Below are positions 18,101-25,931 of a stretch of DNA of 61,988 bases, piece after piece; position 1 is the first letter of the stretch, and each line of letters begins with the position of its first letter. A program made the position numbers and the translations under genes. The notes under the pieces are model-generated. The model was not told where the DNA came from. It saw only the letters and a list, made by a program, of their open reading frames with translations, and made no database searches. Origin of the DNA: Pseudomonadota bacterium (GTDB taxonomy: Bacteria > Pseudomonadota > Alphaproteobacteria > SHVP01); NCBI GenBank assembly GCA_027622715.1, contig JAQBYN010000018.1, positions 1 through 61,988 on the forward strand, in the 5' to 3' direction.

Positions 18101-18113
18101 GGAATCGGAGTAG
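15102..18113 (+). CDS. SARP/BTAD-type transcriptional regulator with STAND ATPase and TPR region
   Basis: 1003 residues from the ATG preceded by GAGGAAG. Domains in order: OmpR-like winged helix (1-95; KVLGELEVVRDG, RRERLCEMFWEL), bacterial transcriptional activation domain (about 96-240), FVGRVEEL linker, AAA/NACHT-like ATPase with Walker A GEPGIGKT near 283 and Walker B VVLSFDDIHWAD near 386, then helical TPR-like repeats to the C-terminus. There is no C-terminal LuxR HTH, so DNA binding must be N-terminal. Such AfsR-like proteins are common in actinobacteria and less so here. The frame stays open upstream to 14676, but that part overlaps the divergent DUF1127 gene and is rejected. Likely regulates its neighbours. 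Confidence 0.85.
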   Translation: MSVELKVLGELEVVRDGARLTMPQSKKTKALLAYLAVTGRPHRRERLCEMFWELADDPRGSLRWSLSKLRPLLDEPGDRHIVADRETVTLAGVAVDLLALEKAADAPLDAQVAALEACRGELLEGLDMLNLLDYQAWLVAQREDMRAKRIGLLDAVLGSSAGEEGALVRHARTRVNIDPYNGEARARFIRLLHSAGHGDEAEEQYRAGCRLLAEVGATTTPIDTTWQEIRRPTGAPALAPALTERPRAITEGFVGRVEELNSLLSILEGAGSRREARVVVIAGEPGIGKTSLVAELKSRAADQGATVLSGAAFEAESGRPYGPWVEALREIRAAAIGPALSADLAPLLPRLEKEPVQEHSRDRLYGGVVELLASLAHTAPPVVLSFDDIHWADGATCELLHYVVRMSRHRPLLVVLTARDGELPDNEAATGTLAALRREGLLDEIMLGPFTQAESNALIAGLPTEDLQRVFHQSAGNPLFAIQLAHAVSEHAGTGDSVAQTVRDRLDRLPPFAGDVLRWAAALGQAFSSDVLRNVVGGDDEEFVATLELLGRHGLIRETGDRNGRYVFAHDIVRAAVYDQLSGPRRRLIHLKIAKFLEANAEGESDSASDIARHAALAGENGMAARACVHAGRRYLRQFAGTEADAVAKRGLRYAEALSEQKRIKITLRLLAIRHQAHRPSDPEAAAAEIKTLAERALDLGLLDTARAGFHFLSDLRWEVGDMTSAGTYIRRAEFLSRTGNDNARIVGLGEAARCLVLLDRDLPDAEAMLLEARALAQRAGIEHESLEDAQGLLSQFHGDVEGASQGFGKARDLSRRNGNRLYEFYALEHLVIAEMERGRRDSARALCAELEQLGEKLRDGSELPMARALAALCRYNHDESEVTEADLAACTDALRLTDAKHRLSVVLTASSRIHFERGRPAQARILGEEALSCVRHLERPNDIARILSFLVQACTAQGDDDAHDRYFDELLRLTQRPLSIQVKRLVDATLVAGQTGAEPESE

Positions 18114-18116
18114 GTG

Positions 18117-18374
18117 ATGCCCAAGATTGTAGTCGAACGGCTTTTCGACGAGCCGGTGGCTTTTGAAGATTTGCAGAAAATGGAAGACAACGCCCAGTGG
18201 TGTCTCGAGCTGTACAACGTAAAGTTCCTTCAGTCACTTTTTGCGGCAGATAGGAAGCGCATGATTTGTGTCTACGAGGCGCCCGACGCCGAAGCCGTGC
18301 GTTCCGCCAACCGCAAGGCCGGACTGCCTTTCGAGGCTGTATGGAGTGCCGACGTATTTGAGGGCCGGAGGTAG
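18117..18374 (+). CDS. DUF4242 family protein
   Basis: 85 residues: PKIVVERLFDEP, then RMICVYEAPDAEAVR and a C-terminal PFEAVWSADVF. This matches the small DUF4242 ferredoxin-like fold, some members of which bind nickel or other metals. A GTG three bases upstream could also serve as start; the ATG has GGAG six bases ahead. It begins three bases after the regulator stop, so the two are probably cotranscribed. Possible roles are metal or ligand sensor, or metallochaperone. Confidence 0.75.
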   Translation: MPKIVVERLFDEPVAFEDLQKMEDNAQWCLELYNVKFLQSLFAADRKRMICVYEAPDAEAVRSANRKAGLPFEAVWSADVFEGRR

Positions 18375-18439
18375 CGATCTCTTCCGACTCCGATTCGGCA
18401 CCGCTCGCGACCGATTGGCGGCCGCCGCCCGAGCCCTAC

Positions 18440-19387
18440 TTGCCACCGAAGGCCCAGCGCGATCTGTGGCCTGACGTTTCGGGCAATACGATCAACGGCC
18501 TAGGCGAGAGCGCCGTGCGCCGACCCGAACCGATCTACCACCACGACCCCGAACGGACGCGCTTCGCAGCGCTTCAAACCTGGTTTCGCGGCCTGCCGTC
18601 CCATCCATTGATCGGCAAAGCCCGGCGCGACCGGATTCCCATCATGGAGGAGCCACTCGCCCCGCTCGCGCCGACGCCCTTACAAAGAACGTCTGCCGAT
18701 TGGAGCGCCGTCGTCAAACAAAAGGCGCGCGACCTCGGTGCCGAACTCGTGGGCATCGCGCGCATGCAGCCAGAATGGGTGTTCGACGGATTCGATGTGT
18801 CACAGAAATGGGCGGTGATGCTCGGTATCGCGATGGATCACGCCGAGCTACGCACGGCACCCCATCCGCGCGCCATTGCCGAGGTGGTGCGCCAATACGG
18901 TCGCGGCACCCAGGTTGCCAAGCGGCTAGCAAGTTGGTTGCGCGCCCAGGGTTGGGATGGCTTTCCCCACGGCGGCCCCGATGCCGGCCCGGTCCTGATG
19001 ATCCCGCCCGCCTTGGCGTGTGGTTTCGGCGAACTCGGCAAACACGGATCGATCATCAACCCGGATTTGGGGTCAAGCTTTCGGCTAGCCTATGTCCTTA
19101 CCGACGTGCCGCTAGAACCCGATGCCCCTGAAGCTTTTGGCGCCGATGGGTTCTGCCAGCATTGCCGCGTCTGCGAAACGGCGTGTCCCCCGGTCGCGCT
19201 TACCCCTGCGAAGCATCTCGTGCGCGGTGAAACAAAGTGGTACGTCGACTTTGATAAGTGCGTCCCGTACTTCAACGACACCACCGGGTGTGGCATTTGC
19301 ATTGCCGTCTGCCCGTGGAGCCTGCCCGGTGTGGCGCCAAAGCTCGCGGCAAAGCTAACCCGCCGTCAGCAGCGCCAAGTCGCCTAG
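18440..19387 (+). CDS. Reductive-dehalogenase/QueG-like [4Fe-4S] protein, start uncertain
   Basis: 315 residues from a TTG. The C-terminal half has GFGELGKHGSIINPDLG (corrinoid-domain-like), then two [4Fe-4S] motifs: CQHCRVCETACP (C-x2-C-x2-C-x3-C-P) and a second with one distant Cys followed by CGICIAVCP. This is the arrangement of reductive dehalogenase catalytic subunits and epoxyqueuosine reductase. No Tat signal is visible, so it is probably cytoplasmic. Oddity: 26 coding-like codons precede the TTG (open from 18362) with no ATG, GTG or TTG, so the true start may be non-standard or the sequence may hold an error. It follows DUF4242 closely. Confidence 0.78.
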   Translation: MPPKAQRDLWPDVSGNTINGLGESAVRRPEPIYHHDPERTRFAALQTWFRGLPSHPLIGKARRDRIPIMEEPLAPLAPTPLQRTSADWSAVVKQKARDLGAELVGIARMQPEWVFDGFDVSQKWAVMLGIAMDHAELRTAPHPRAIAEVVRQYGRGTQVAKRLASWLRAQGWDGFPHGGPDAGPVLMIPPALACGFGELGKHGSIINPDLGSSFRLAYVLTDVPLEPDAPEAFGADGFCQHCRVCETACPPVALTPAKHLVRGETKWYVDFDKCVPYFNDTTGCGICIAVCPWSLPGVAPKLAAKLTRRQQRQVA

Positions 19388-19434
19388 AGCCTAGAACCTA
19401 GAACGAGAACGCGCGGCAAACCCGGCTTGCGCAC

Positions 19435-21318
19435 TTACGTGGCCGAGCGATTGTCGGCGGCGCGCCGAGCCAGGGCCGCGGGCATGTCGTCAAACGATGC
19501 ATAGTTCAGCGCATAAAGATTGGCATACAACCCGTTCTGCTCGATCAGGGTGTCGTGCGGCCCAGTTTCTACGATGCGGCCGTCTTGCAGGACAATGATA
19601 CGATTCGCGCCGCGTATGGTGGCCAGTCGGTGCGCAATCACGATCCCGGTGCGGCCTTCCAGCAGGCGCGCCAAGGCTTTTTGGATTTGGCGTTCGGTAT
19701 AGCTGTCGATGTTGGCCGTGGCTTCGTCGAGAATCAAGATTCGGGTGTCGGCAACCAACGCGCGGGCAAAGCTCAACAGCTGGCGCTGGCCCAGCGACAG
19801 ATTGCGCCCCAGCTCGACCAACATCGTGTCGTAACCGTCAGGCAAACGCATGATGAAATCGTGTGCGCCAACGGTCTGCGCGGCGCTCTCCACGTCCGCG
19901 CGCGACGCACTGTCCTTGTTGTAACGAATGTTCTCGAAGATCGTGCCGGTAAACAGGAACGGATCTTGTAAAACCATACTCACGTGGCGCGACAGCGCCT
20001 CTTTGGCGTAGTCCCGCACGTCCACGCCGTCGATCAGAATGGACCCTTCCCAAACCTCATAGAACCGGTGGAGCAGGGCGGTGATGCAGGTCTTGCCGGA
20101 CCCCGTCGGCCCGACCAACGCGACCGTCTCGCCGGGCTGAACGTGAAAACTGACATCGTGGAGAACCGGGCGGTTTCGGTCGTATCCAAACGTGACGTGG
20201 CGGAATTCGACCGATCCTTCGACGTTTTGCGGGGCGACGGCATCCGGTTTGTCCGAAATCGCGAGCGGCACATCCAGTACTTCAAAAATACGCTGGCCCG
20301 ACACCATGGCGCGTTGCATCACGCTGTATTGCATCGTCAGCGAACGAATGGGGTCGAAGAACCGCTGGACATAAAAAACGAACGCGACGATGACGCCGAT
20401 CTCAAGTTTGCTCTCCAGTACGAGCGTACCGCCCAGCACGATGACGATCGCCAGCGCCACGCCGGTCAGCGAATCGACGATTGGCACCATGGTCTGGCCA
20501 AACTTGGCCGCCCGCAGGTGCGCCTTCAGATTGTCATGCGCCTTGGTGTCGAACAGATCGTAGTTCACTGCCTCGCGCCGCATCGCTTGAACGGTGCGAA
20601 CCGCGCGAATGCCTTCTGCCATCGCGCCGCTTACAACGGAATTGGTCTCGCGGGCGTGTCGAAAGGCGCGCCGCGCGCGGGGCAGCCAAACGATGCGCAC
20701 CAAGAACAGGGTCGGCACGATAGCCAGGGTCAGCAAGCCCAGTTCAAAATTCATGGTCAGCATGATCACCACGATCCCGACCAGCAGCACGAGGTCGCCA
20801 ATCGCGGTGATCGAGTTATCGAGGAATTCCTGCAGCGAATTCACGTCGCCTTGGAGCCGTGACATCATGCGGCCCACCTCGGTCCGGTCCATGAAAGTCA
20901 GTGCGACGTTCTGCAAATGCGCGAACATAGCCCGGCGGAGCTCGAAAATAACGCGCTCGCCAGTCCAGCCGACCAGCCAATCCTGCAACCAGTTCGCGGC
21001 GTAGTTTATCACCACGACCGCGGCGAACACGCCGACGATGATGGCGAGCATCGCTTGGCCGCCAACATCGGAGAGCAGTGCATCGTCGATGGCCCACCGA
21101 ATGACCAAGGGAATTGCCAACTGGGTCGCGGTAAAGGTCAAGACAGCGCCGATGGCGAGGATGATGGCGCCTCGGAATGGTCGGACATAGCCCATGAACC
21201 GGCGGACAACCTGCCGGTCGAACGCCGCGCCGAACATTTCTTCATCGCGGCTGATTTGCGAGCCGACCACCGCCCGAAGCTTTCGTCCGCCATTGTCGGC
21301 GGGATCAAGCGATGTCAT
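19435..21318 (-). CDS. ABC exporter half-transporter, consensus-NBD subunit
   Basis: 627 residues: six-helix ABC_membrane domain (about 40-330) then nucleotide-binding domain. Walker A GPTGSGKT, Walker B ILILDEATANID with the catalytic glutamate, H-loop IAHRLATI. The signature is altered to LSLGQRQ. The start overlaps the stop of the upstream half-transporter by four bases. With that partner it forms a heterodimer: this subunit supplies the functional Walker B, the other the intact signature. Substrate unknown (lipid, drug or peptide). Confidence 0.92.
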   Translation of the reverse strand: MTSLDPADNGGRKLRAVVGSQISRDEEMFGAAFDRQVVRRFMGYVRPFRGAIILAIGAVLTFTATQLAIPLVIRWAIDDALLSDVGGQAMLAIIVGVFAAVVVINYAANWLQDWLVGWTGERVIFELRRAMFAHLQNVALTFMDRTEVGRMMSRLQGDVNSLQEFLDNSITAIGDLVLLVGIVVIMLTMNFELGLLTLAIVPTLFLVRIVWLPRARRAFRHARETNSVVSGAMAEGIRAVRTVQAMRREAVNYDLFDTKAHDNLKAHLRAAKFGQTMVPIVDSLTGVALAIVIVLGGTLVLESKLEIGVIVAFVFYVQRFFDPIRSLTMQYSVMQRAMVSGQRIFEVLDVPLAISDKPDAVAPQNVEGSVEFRHVTFGYDRNRPVLHDVSFHVQPGETVALVGPTGSGKTCITALLHRFYEVWEGSILIDGVDVRDYAKEALSRHVSMVLQDPFLFTGTIFENIRYNKDSASRADVESAAQTVGAHDFIMRLPDGYDTMLVELGRNLSLGQRQLLSFARALVADTRILILDEATANIDSYTERQIQKALARLLEGRTGIVIAHRLATIRGANRIIVLQDGRIVETGPHDTLIEQNGLYANLYALNYASFDDMPAALARRAADNRSAT

Positions 21319-23150
21319 TCCGCAACCTCCAACGCTTCGGCGGCCGACTCTTCGCCGGTGGTCTGCAGCCGGTAGAGCGCCGCATACCTACCGCCCTGCG
21401 CCAACAGCCCGTCATGGGTGCCGCGCTCGACGATCTGGCCCTCTTCGAGAAACACAATTTCGTCGGCGTGTTTCAGGGCGCTTAACCTGTGGGACACGAT
21501 GAACGTCGTGCGGTCCGCCGCGCCCGTTTCCAGCGCCTGTTGGATCATCCGCTCGGTGCCGGCGTCGATCGCCGCCGTCGAATCGTCCAACACCAGAACG
21601 GCGGGTTGCAGGAGGGCCGCGCGCGCGATCGCCACCCGCTGCTTTTGTCCGCCCGATAGCGATACACCGCGCTCGCCGACCAGGGTCTCGTACCCGGCGG
21701 GCAGCGTGTCGATAAACGTGCCGATCTGCGCCGCACCCGCGGCATCGCGGATGTCGGTCTCTTCGGCCCATGGATCGCCGTAGGCGATGTTGTTTTCGAT
21801 CGATGAGGTGAACAAATAGGGGTCTTGCGCAACAACACAGACCGCTTCGCGCAGCGACGTTCCAGTTACCTCGCGGATGTCCTGACCGTTGATCGTGATA
21901 CGCCCTTCCGTCGGATCGTAATGCCGCGGCAATAACTGGGAGATGGTCGACTTGCCGCTACCCGGCGGCCCGACGATGCCGATGGTCTTGCCGCGACCCA
22001 CCGAGAACGAAACATCGCGGAGCACCGGTGGGCTAACACCGGGGTCATAGGAAAATGTCACGTTCTCGAAGGTCACCGTGCCGTCGCCGGGTGCCAGGGC
22101 GTGGGCACCGTCCGCATCCGCGATCACCACGTCGGCGTCCAGAACCGCGAACAGCCGGTTACCGCAGGTTGATGCGCGGGCGAATGAATTCACCACCATC
22201 CCGATCTGACGCACCGGTTGCTGGAGGATCGTCATGAACGTTAGAAACTCGGTGAGGGTCCCAATGGTCATGCTGCCATCCAACACTCGCAGGCCGCCAA
22301 CCCAAATCACCAACCCCATCGCGGCAAGGAAAGTGAATGACATAGCGCTGGTCGCTGAAGAACGCGCGCTGATGCGCTCGCGTGAGATATCGAGTGCCGG
22401 AAGGGCCGTCTCATCGTATTTCGACATCTCGAAGTTCTCGGCGCCGAACGCACGGACGACCCGAATGCCGGTCAGGTTCTCATCCATGATCCGGCCCAAA
22501 ACGCCAAGGCTCTCTTGCAGCTTCAGCCACAACCCGCGCAAGCGCAGACGAATGGTTGCCGAACGCCATGCGACGAACGGCACAAAACTCAGGCTCAGCA
22601 ATCCGAGGACGACATCGGTGGACAGCATCAGTGCCGCGCCCACCGCCACCATGACCACCAGCAACAGCGACCGCAGGATCGCCATGTTGAAAAACATACG
22701 GACCCCCTCGATGTCGAGTAGGGCGCGTGTCACAAGATCGCCGGTGTGAACGCTATCGTGAAAAGAAAAATTGAGCTTTTGCAGCTTGGCGTAGAAGTCG
22801 AGCCGAAGCTGGTAGCCCACTAAATGGCCGATCGACTCACCGCTGTAGTTGTGCACCAACGTAAAGGCACCGCGCAGAACCGACACGGCGAACAGAATGC
22901 CCGCTGTGGCCCACAAGGTGTCCCGGGCGGCCTCAATATCGATGGTGCGCTCGCCCAGCGACAATAGGGCGCCGTCGACGGCGTCGCCGAGCAATCGCGG
23001 CACCATCAGTTGCAAGACCACGGCAACCAAGGTCGAGCCGACGGCAATCGCCACCCGCCCGCGATTACCCAGAGCGAGCTTCACGATCCGCCATAGAACA
23101 GCGGAATCGCCCGCCGCCCGGCGGTCGCCAGAAGAGTCGTCGCTACGCAT
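21315..23150 (-). CDS. ABC exporter half-transporter, degenerate-NBD subunit
   Basis: 611 residues from the ATG at 23150; an alternative start at 23261 adds 37 residues and lies 18 bp from the RidA stop. ABC_membrane domain followed by an NBD with Walker A GPPGSGKS, intact signature LSGGQKQRV, but Walker B VLVLDDSTAAID, where Asp replaces the catalytic Glu. H-loop VSHRLSAL. This Asp together with the LSLGQ of the partner forms the degenerate ATP site of a heterodimeric exporter. Cotranscribed with the partner gene (4 bp overlap). Confidence 0.9.
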   Translation of the reverse strand: MRSDDSSGDRRAAGDSAVLWRIVKLALGNRGRVAIAVGSTLVAVVLQLMVPRLLGDAVDGALLSLGERTIDIEAARDTLWATAGILFAVSVLRGAFTLVHNYSGESIGHLVGYQLRLDFYAKLQKLNFSFHDSVHTGDLVTRALLDIEGVRMFFNMAILRSLLLVVMVAVGAALMLSTDVVLGLLSLSFVPFVAWRSATIRLRLRGLWLKLQESLGVLGRIMDENLTGIRVVRAFGAENFEMSKYDETALPALDISRERISARSSATSAMSFTFLAAMGLVIWVGGLRVLDGSMTIGTLTEFLTFMTILQQPVRQIGMVVNSFARASTCGNRLFAVLDADVVIADADGAHALAPGDGTVTFENVTFSYDPGVSPPVLRDVSFSVGRGKTIGIVGPPGSGKSTISQLLPRHYDPTEGRITINGQDIREVTGTSLREAVCVVAQDPYLFTSSIENNIAYGDPWAEETDIRDAAGAAQIGTFIDTLPAGYETLVGERGVSLSGGQKQRVAIARAALLQPAVLVLDDSTAAIDAGTERMIQQALETGAADRTTFIVSHRLSALKHADEIVFLEEGQIVERGTHDGLLAQGGRYAALYRLQTTGEESAAEALEVAE

Positions 23151-23279
23151 CAAGGGCTGATTATGGGGGTTCGGTTGAAGGTCACTGTTTGGACGATATT
23201 GCCACTTTAGGGACGGTTTGGCCAAACCTTCCCCGGCGGCGCCCAAAAGGCGAACGGCCATCCCGCACGGTACGACGGT

Positions 23280-23681
23280 CTAGGCCAGGACGCGCCCGTC
23301 GGCCAGGGCGGTCGCGTCGATCTCAATCAGGCGATCCGGTCGCCCGAGCGCCGCCACCGCAACGAACGTGTCGGCCGGATAGGGTTCTTTGAACCAGCGT
23401 TGGCGCAAAGCAAAGACGTTGGGCCGGTAGGCCATATCGGTCACGTAGATCGTCACTTTGACGATTCGGTCAACGTCGCTTCCGGCAGCCTGCAACGCCC
23501 GCTGGATGTTGCGCATCGCCTGATCGGCCTGCGCGTCAAAATCGCCAACCCCGACCGCGTTGCCCGAGTCGTCCATGCCGACCTGCCCGGACAGCAAGAT
23601 CAGATCGCCAATGCGGAATCCCTGCGAAATGAAGAACGGTTTGAACGGGTCGGGGTCAAGGGTGATTCGCTGTGCGTCCAT
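23280..23681 (-). CDS. RidA/YjgF-family protein
   Basis: 133 residues, typical RidA length: LLSGQVGMD, AMRNIQRALQAAG, VDRIVKVTIYVTDM and the C-terminal IEIDATALAD. Family knowledge: enamine/imine deaminase or a related hydrolase that clears reactive intermediates; specialised members sit in aromatic and amine catabolism. It lies upstream of the exporter genes on the same strand and divergent from the DszC-like gene, so it could belong to either unit. Confidence 0.88.
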   Translation of the reverse strand: MDAQRITLDPDPFKPFFISQGFRIGDLILLSGQVGMDDSGNAVGVGDFDAQADQAMRNIQRALQAAGSDVDRIVKVTIYVTDMAYRPNVFALRQRWFKEPYPADTFVAVAALGRPDRLIEIDATALADGRVLA

Positions 23682-23752
23682 AGTGGTGTTCCTCCTGTGA
23701 CGGCGAAATCGCGGTGTGCCATGCTGGCGCGCAAAGAATGGCAGAGGGGACG

Positions 23753-24982
23753 ATGGTGGCAACAGGCAACGACGCGGCCGTGGTGGGCGACGCCGTGCGC
23801 GAGACCGCGAGGGCTCTACGGCGCGACTTCTCCCACACCGCCGCGGAGATCGATCGCACCGGACGCGATCCCGCGGAAAACATGGCCCGGATTCACGCCG
23901 CCGGCCTGACCCGCCTGTTGCTGCCGCAAACCTACGGCGGCATCGCCTCCGCCCAGGCATTGGCCGCCGACCTACCGTTGGTCACCGACATACTGACCGA
24001 GATCAGCGCCGGCGAAAGCGCGACGGCGCAGATTTGGAGCATTCATCTCGTGGCCGCGCGGTTGATTTTCGGCGGTGCCTTGCGCGTGGGCGAATCGGTC
24101 CGGCGTGAAATCGCGGGCGCGCTCCTTGACGACGGCATGCGCCTCGCGAATTCGGCGGCAGAGGGCGGCAAACGCCGGGGCGAATACCACACGTTGGCCG
24201 ATTCCGTCGACGGCGGCTACCGGCTCAGCGGCGTCAAGCTGTTCAACACCGGCACGGTGGGCGCGGCCTACACCATCACCCCGGTCCGCATTCGCGGTAA
24301 AGAGGATGATGGCGTTGTGTATCTCCTGGTGGCGATGGACGCCGACGGCGTGCGGCCCCACAACGACTGGGACAATATGGGGCAACGCGCGACCGGCAGC
24401 GGCACGATTACTTTTGACAACGTCTTCGTGCCGGCGCGGTTTTGCTTTCCGATGGTTGCCGGTCCGGACGGCTTGACGGGTGCGGGTAGTGTCATCGGGC
24501 CGTTCTTTCAGATGCTGATCGGCGCCACAATTCTTGGCATGGGTTTCGGTGCGCTCGAGGCGGCGGCGACGTTCGTGCGCGACCATGCGCGACCCAACCT
24601 GCCGACGTTGAACAGCGCCGCCGACGATCCGGTCAACCGGCTTCACCTCGGTCGCGCGTCGGCGGCCTTGGCGGCAGCGCAGGCGTTGCAGCGCGAAGCG
24701 AGCCAAATGGTGGTTGATGCCGAGGCCGGCAGGGCCGACCGGGGGGCCTGCGCGATTCATATGATGCGCTCCAAAGTCACCACCGTTGCCGCCGTTCTCG
24801 ACGTGACCGGTCAACTCCATGGCCTGGCCGGTGGCCGCGCGACCAGCAACAAATATCGCCTCGACCGGTTCTGGCGGAACGCGCGGACACTCTCGGTGCA
24901 TGACCCCATCGATGTTATGGCGCAGCAAATCGGCGGGTTCGAGGTCGACGGTGCGCCGCCCGCGCCGTCGGTTGGGTCCTGA
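23753..24982 (+). CDS. Acyl-CoA dehydrogenase-fold flavoprotein (DszC/SfnB monooxygenase-like)
   Basis: 409 residues. The N-terminal helical domain (NMARIHAAGLTRLLLP), middle beta domain (GYRLSGVKLFNTG) and C-terminal helices are those of the acyl-CoA dehydrogenase fold. The C-terminal RNARTLSVHDPIDVM is typical of the group-D flavin monooxygenases (DszC, SfnB) rather than true dehydrogenases. ATG 23753 has GAGGGG four bases upstream; ATG 23738 is an alternative. Expected to use reduced FMN from a separate reductase; a luciferase-like enzyme lies 1 kb downstream. Confidence 0.82.
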   Translation: MVATGNDAAVVGDAVRETARALRRDFSHTAAEIDRTGRDPAENMARIHAAGLTRLLLPQTYGGIASAQALAADLPLVTDILTEISAGESATAQIWSIHLVAARLIFGGALRVGESVRREIAGALLDDGMRLANSAAEGGKRRGEYHTLADSVDGGYRLSGVKLFNTGTVGAAYTITPVRIRGKEDDGVVYLLVAMDADGVRPHNDWDNMGQRATGSGTITFDNVFVPARFCFPMVAGPDGLTGAGSVIGPFFQMLIGATILGMGFGALEAAATFVRDHARPNLPTLNSAADDPVNRLHLGRASAALAAAQALQREASQMVVDAEAGRADRGACAIHMMRSKVTTVAAVLDVTGQLHGLAGGRATSNKYRLDRFWRNARTLSVHDPIDVMAQQIGGFEVDGAPPAPSVGS

Positions 24983-25072
24983 CAGACGGCGTTTTCCCAG
25001 GCTTCCCGAGATAGCCCTGTACCCCCAGGCGCCGGACCGGCACAATCGGCGAGTCCAGAATCGGAGACGCCC

Positions 25073-25840
25073 GTGGTTAACGTCGTAGCGACCCAAGACG
25101 CTTTCGCCCGCCGCCAAATCTTGTCGGTGCCCGGCTACACCGAGACCGGCAGCGACGAGAATTACTACGTCACGCCCTTCTTCGGCGCGCTCCCCGCCAA
25201 TGTCGATCCGAATCCGTCCGCCGAGGCGATGGGCCGCCCGCAGGCTTACTACGTTGAACAACCGCCCCGCGCGACGGTTCCCCCGCACTACCACGACACC
25301 AATCAATTCCAGGCGTTTCTGCGGGGCGATGTCGTATTCGGCAAGAAGACCGTCGCGGCGCTAACGGTTCACTACGCCGGCGGTCACACCCCCTATGGCC
25401 CGATCGTCACCACCGAACGCGCCACCCACTATCTGACCATGCGCAACCGTTGGGATTCCGGCGGTAAGACCATGCCGCAAAGCCGCCCGACGTTGCGCGC
25501 GATCCGCCGGCGCTTCCGCATGGTCGAGGAATTCATCTTGCCGCAGTGCGATGCGTTGCCGGCAGGCACCGCCGAACGCTACGACGCGATGCCCTGCGAG
25601 AGCGACGGTCTCGGCGTCGCGACATTCGGATTGGGCGCCAACGCCGAATCCGATCTTGCGCTCGCGGCGCCGGGCGACGGCCGGTTTGGGCTCGTCATGA
25701 CGGGCGTCTTGCGCGGCCAAGAGACCGACCTCGATGCCGGTAGCTGCGTCTATATCGGGCCGGGCGATACCGAAACCTTCACGGCAGGGCCTCAAGGCGC
25801 CGCCGTACTTGTGATGCAGTTTCCGCCCGAACCGGCTTAA
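25073..25840 (+). CDS. Cupin-fold protein, function unknown
   Basis: 255 residues from GTG (CGGAGACGCCC upstream). Two beta-rich halves: the first with PPHYHDTNQFQAFLRG, which carries candidate metal histidines of a cupin motif 1; the second with GVLRGQETDLDAGSCVYIGPGDT. It lies between two flavin-dependent oxidoreductase genes on the same strand. Possible dioxygenase or ligand-binding accessory protein; no specific reaction can be assigned. Confidence 0.7.
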   Translation: MVNVVATQDAFARRQILSVPGYTETGSDENYYVTPFFGALPANVDPNPSAEAMGRPQAYYVEQPPRATVPPHYHDTNQFQAFLRGDVVFGKKTVAALTVHYAGGHTPYGPIVTTERATHYLTMRNRWDSGGKTMPQSRPTLRAIRRRFRMVEEFILPQCDALPAGTAERYDAMPCESDGLGVATFGLGANAESDLALAAPGDGRFGLVMTGVLRGQETDLDAGSCVYIGPGDTETFTAGPQGAAVLVMQFPPEPA

Positions 25841-25931
25841 TTCTGCCGCCCACCGGGCATGCCCGCCTCGGCCCTAGGACTCTCATCGGGACGCTGACAC
25901 AATTGGCGACTTACGAAGGAAGAGCAAGACG

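Noticed and set aside
23972-25306. 444-residue minus-strand frame
   Set aside because: Antisense to the DszC-like gene and the cupin gene; its low-complexity His/Arg-rich sequence is typical of a shadow frame.
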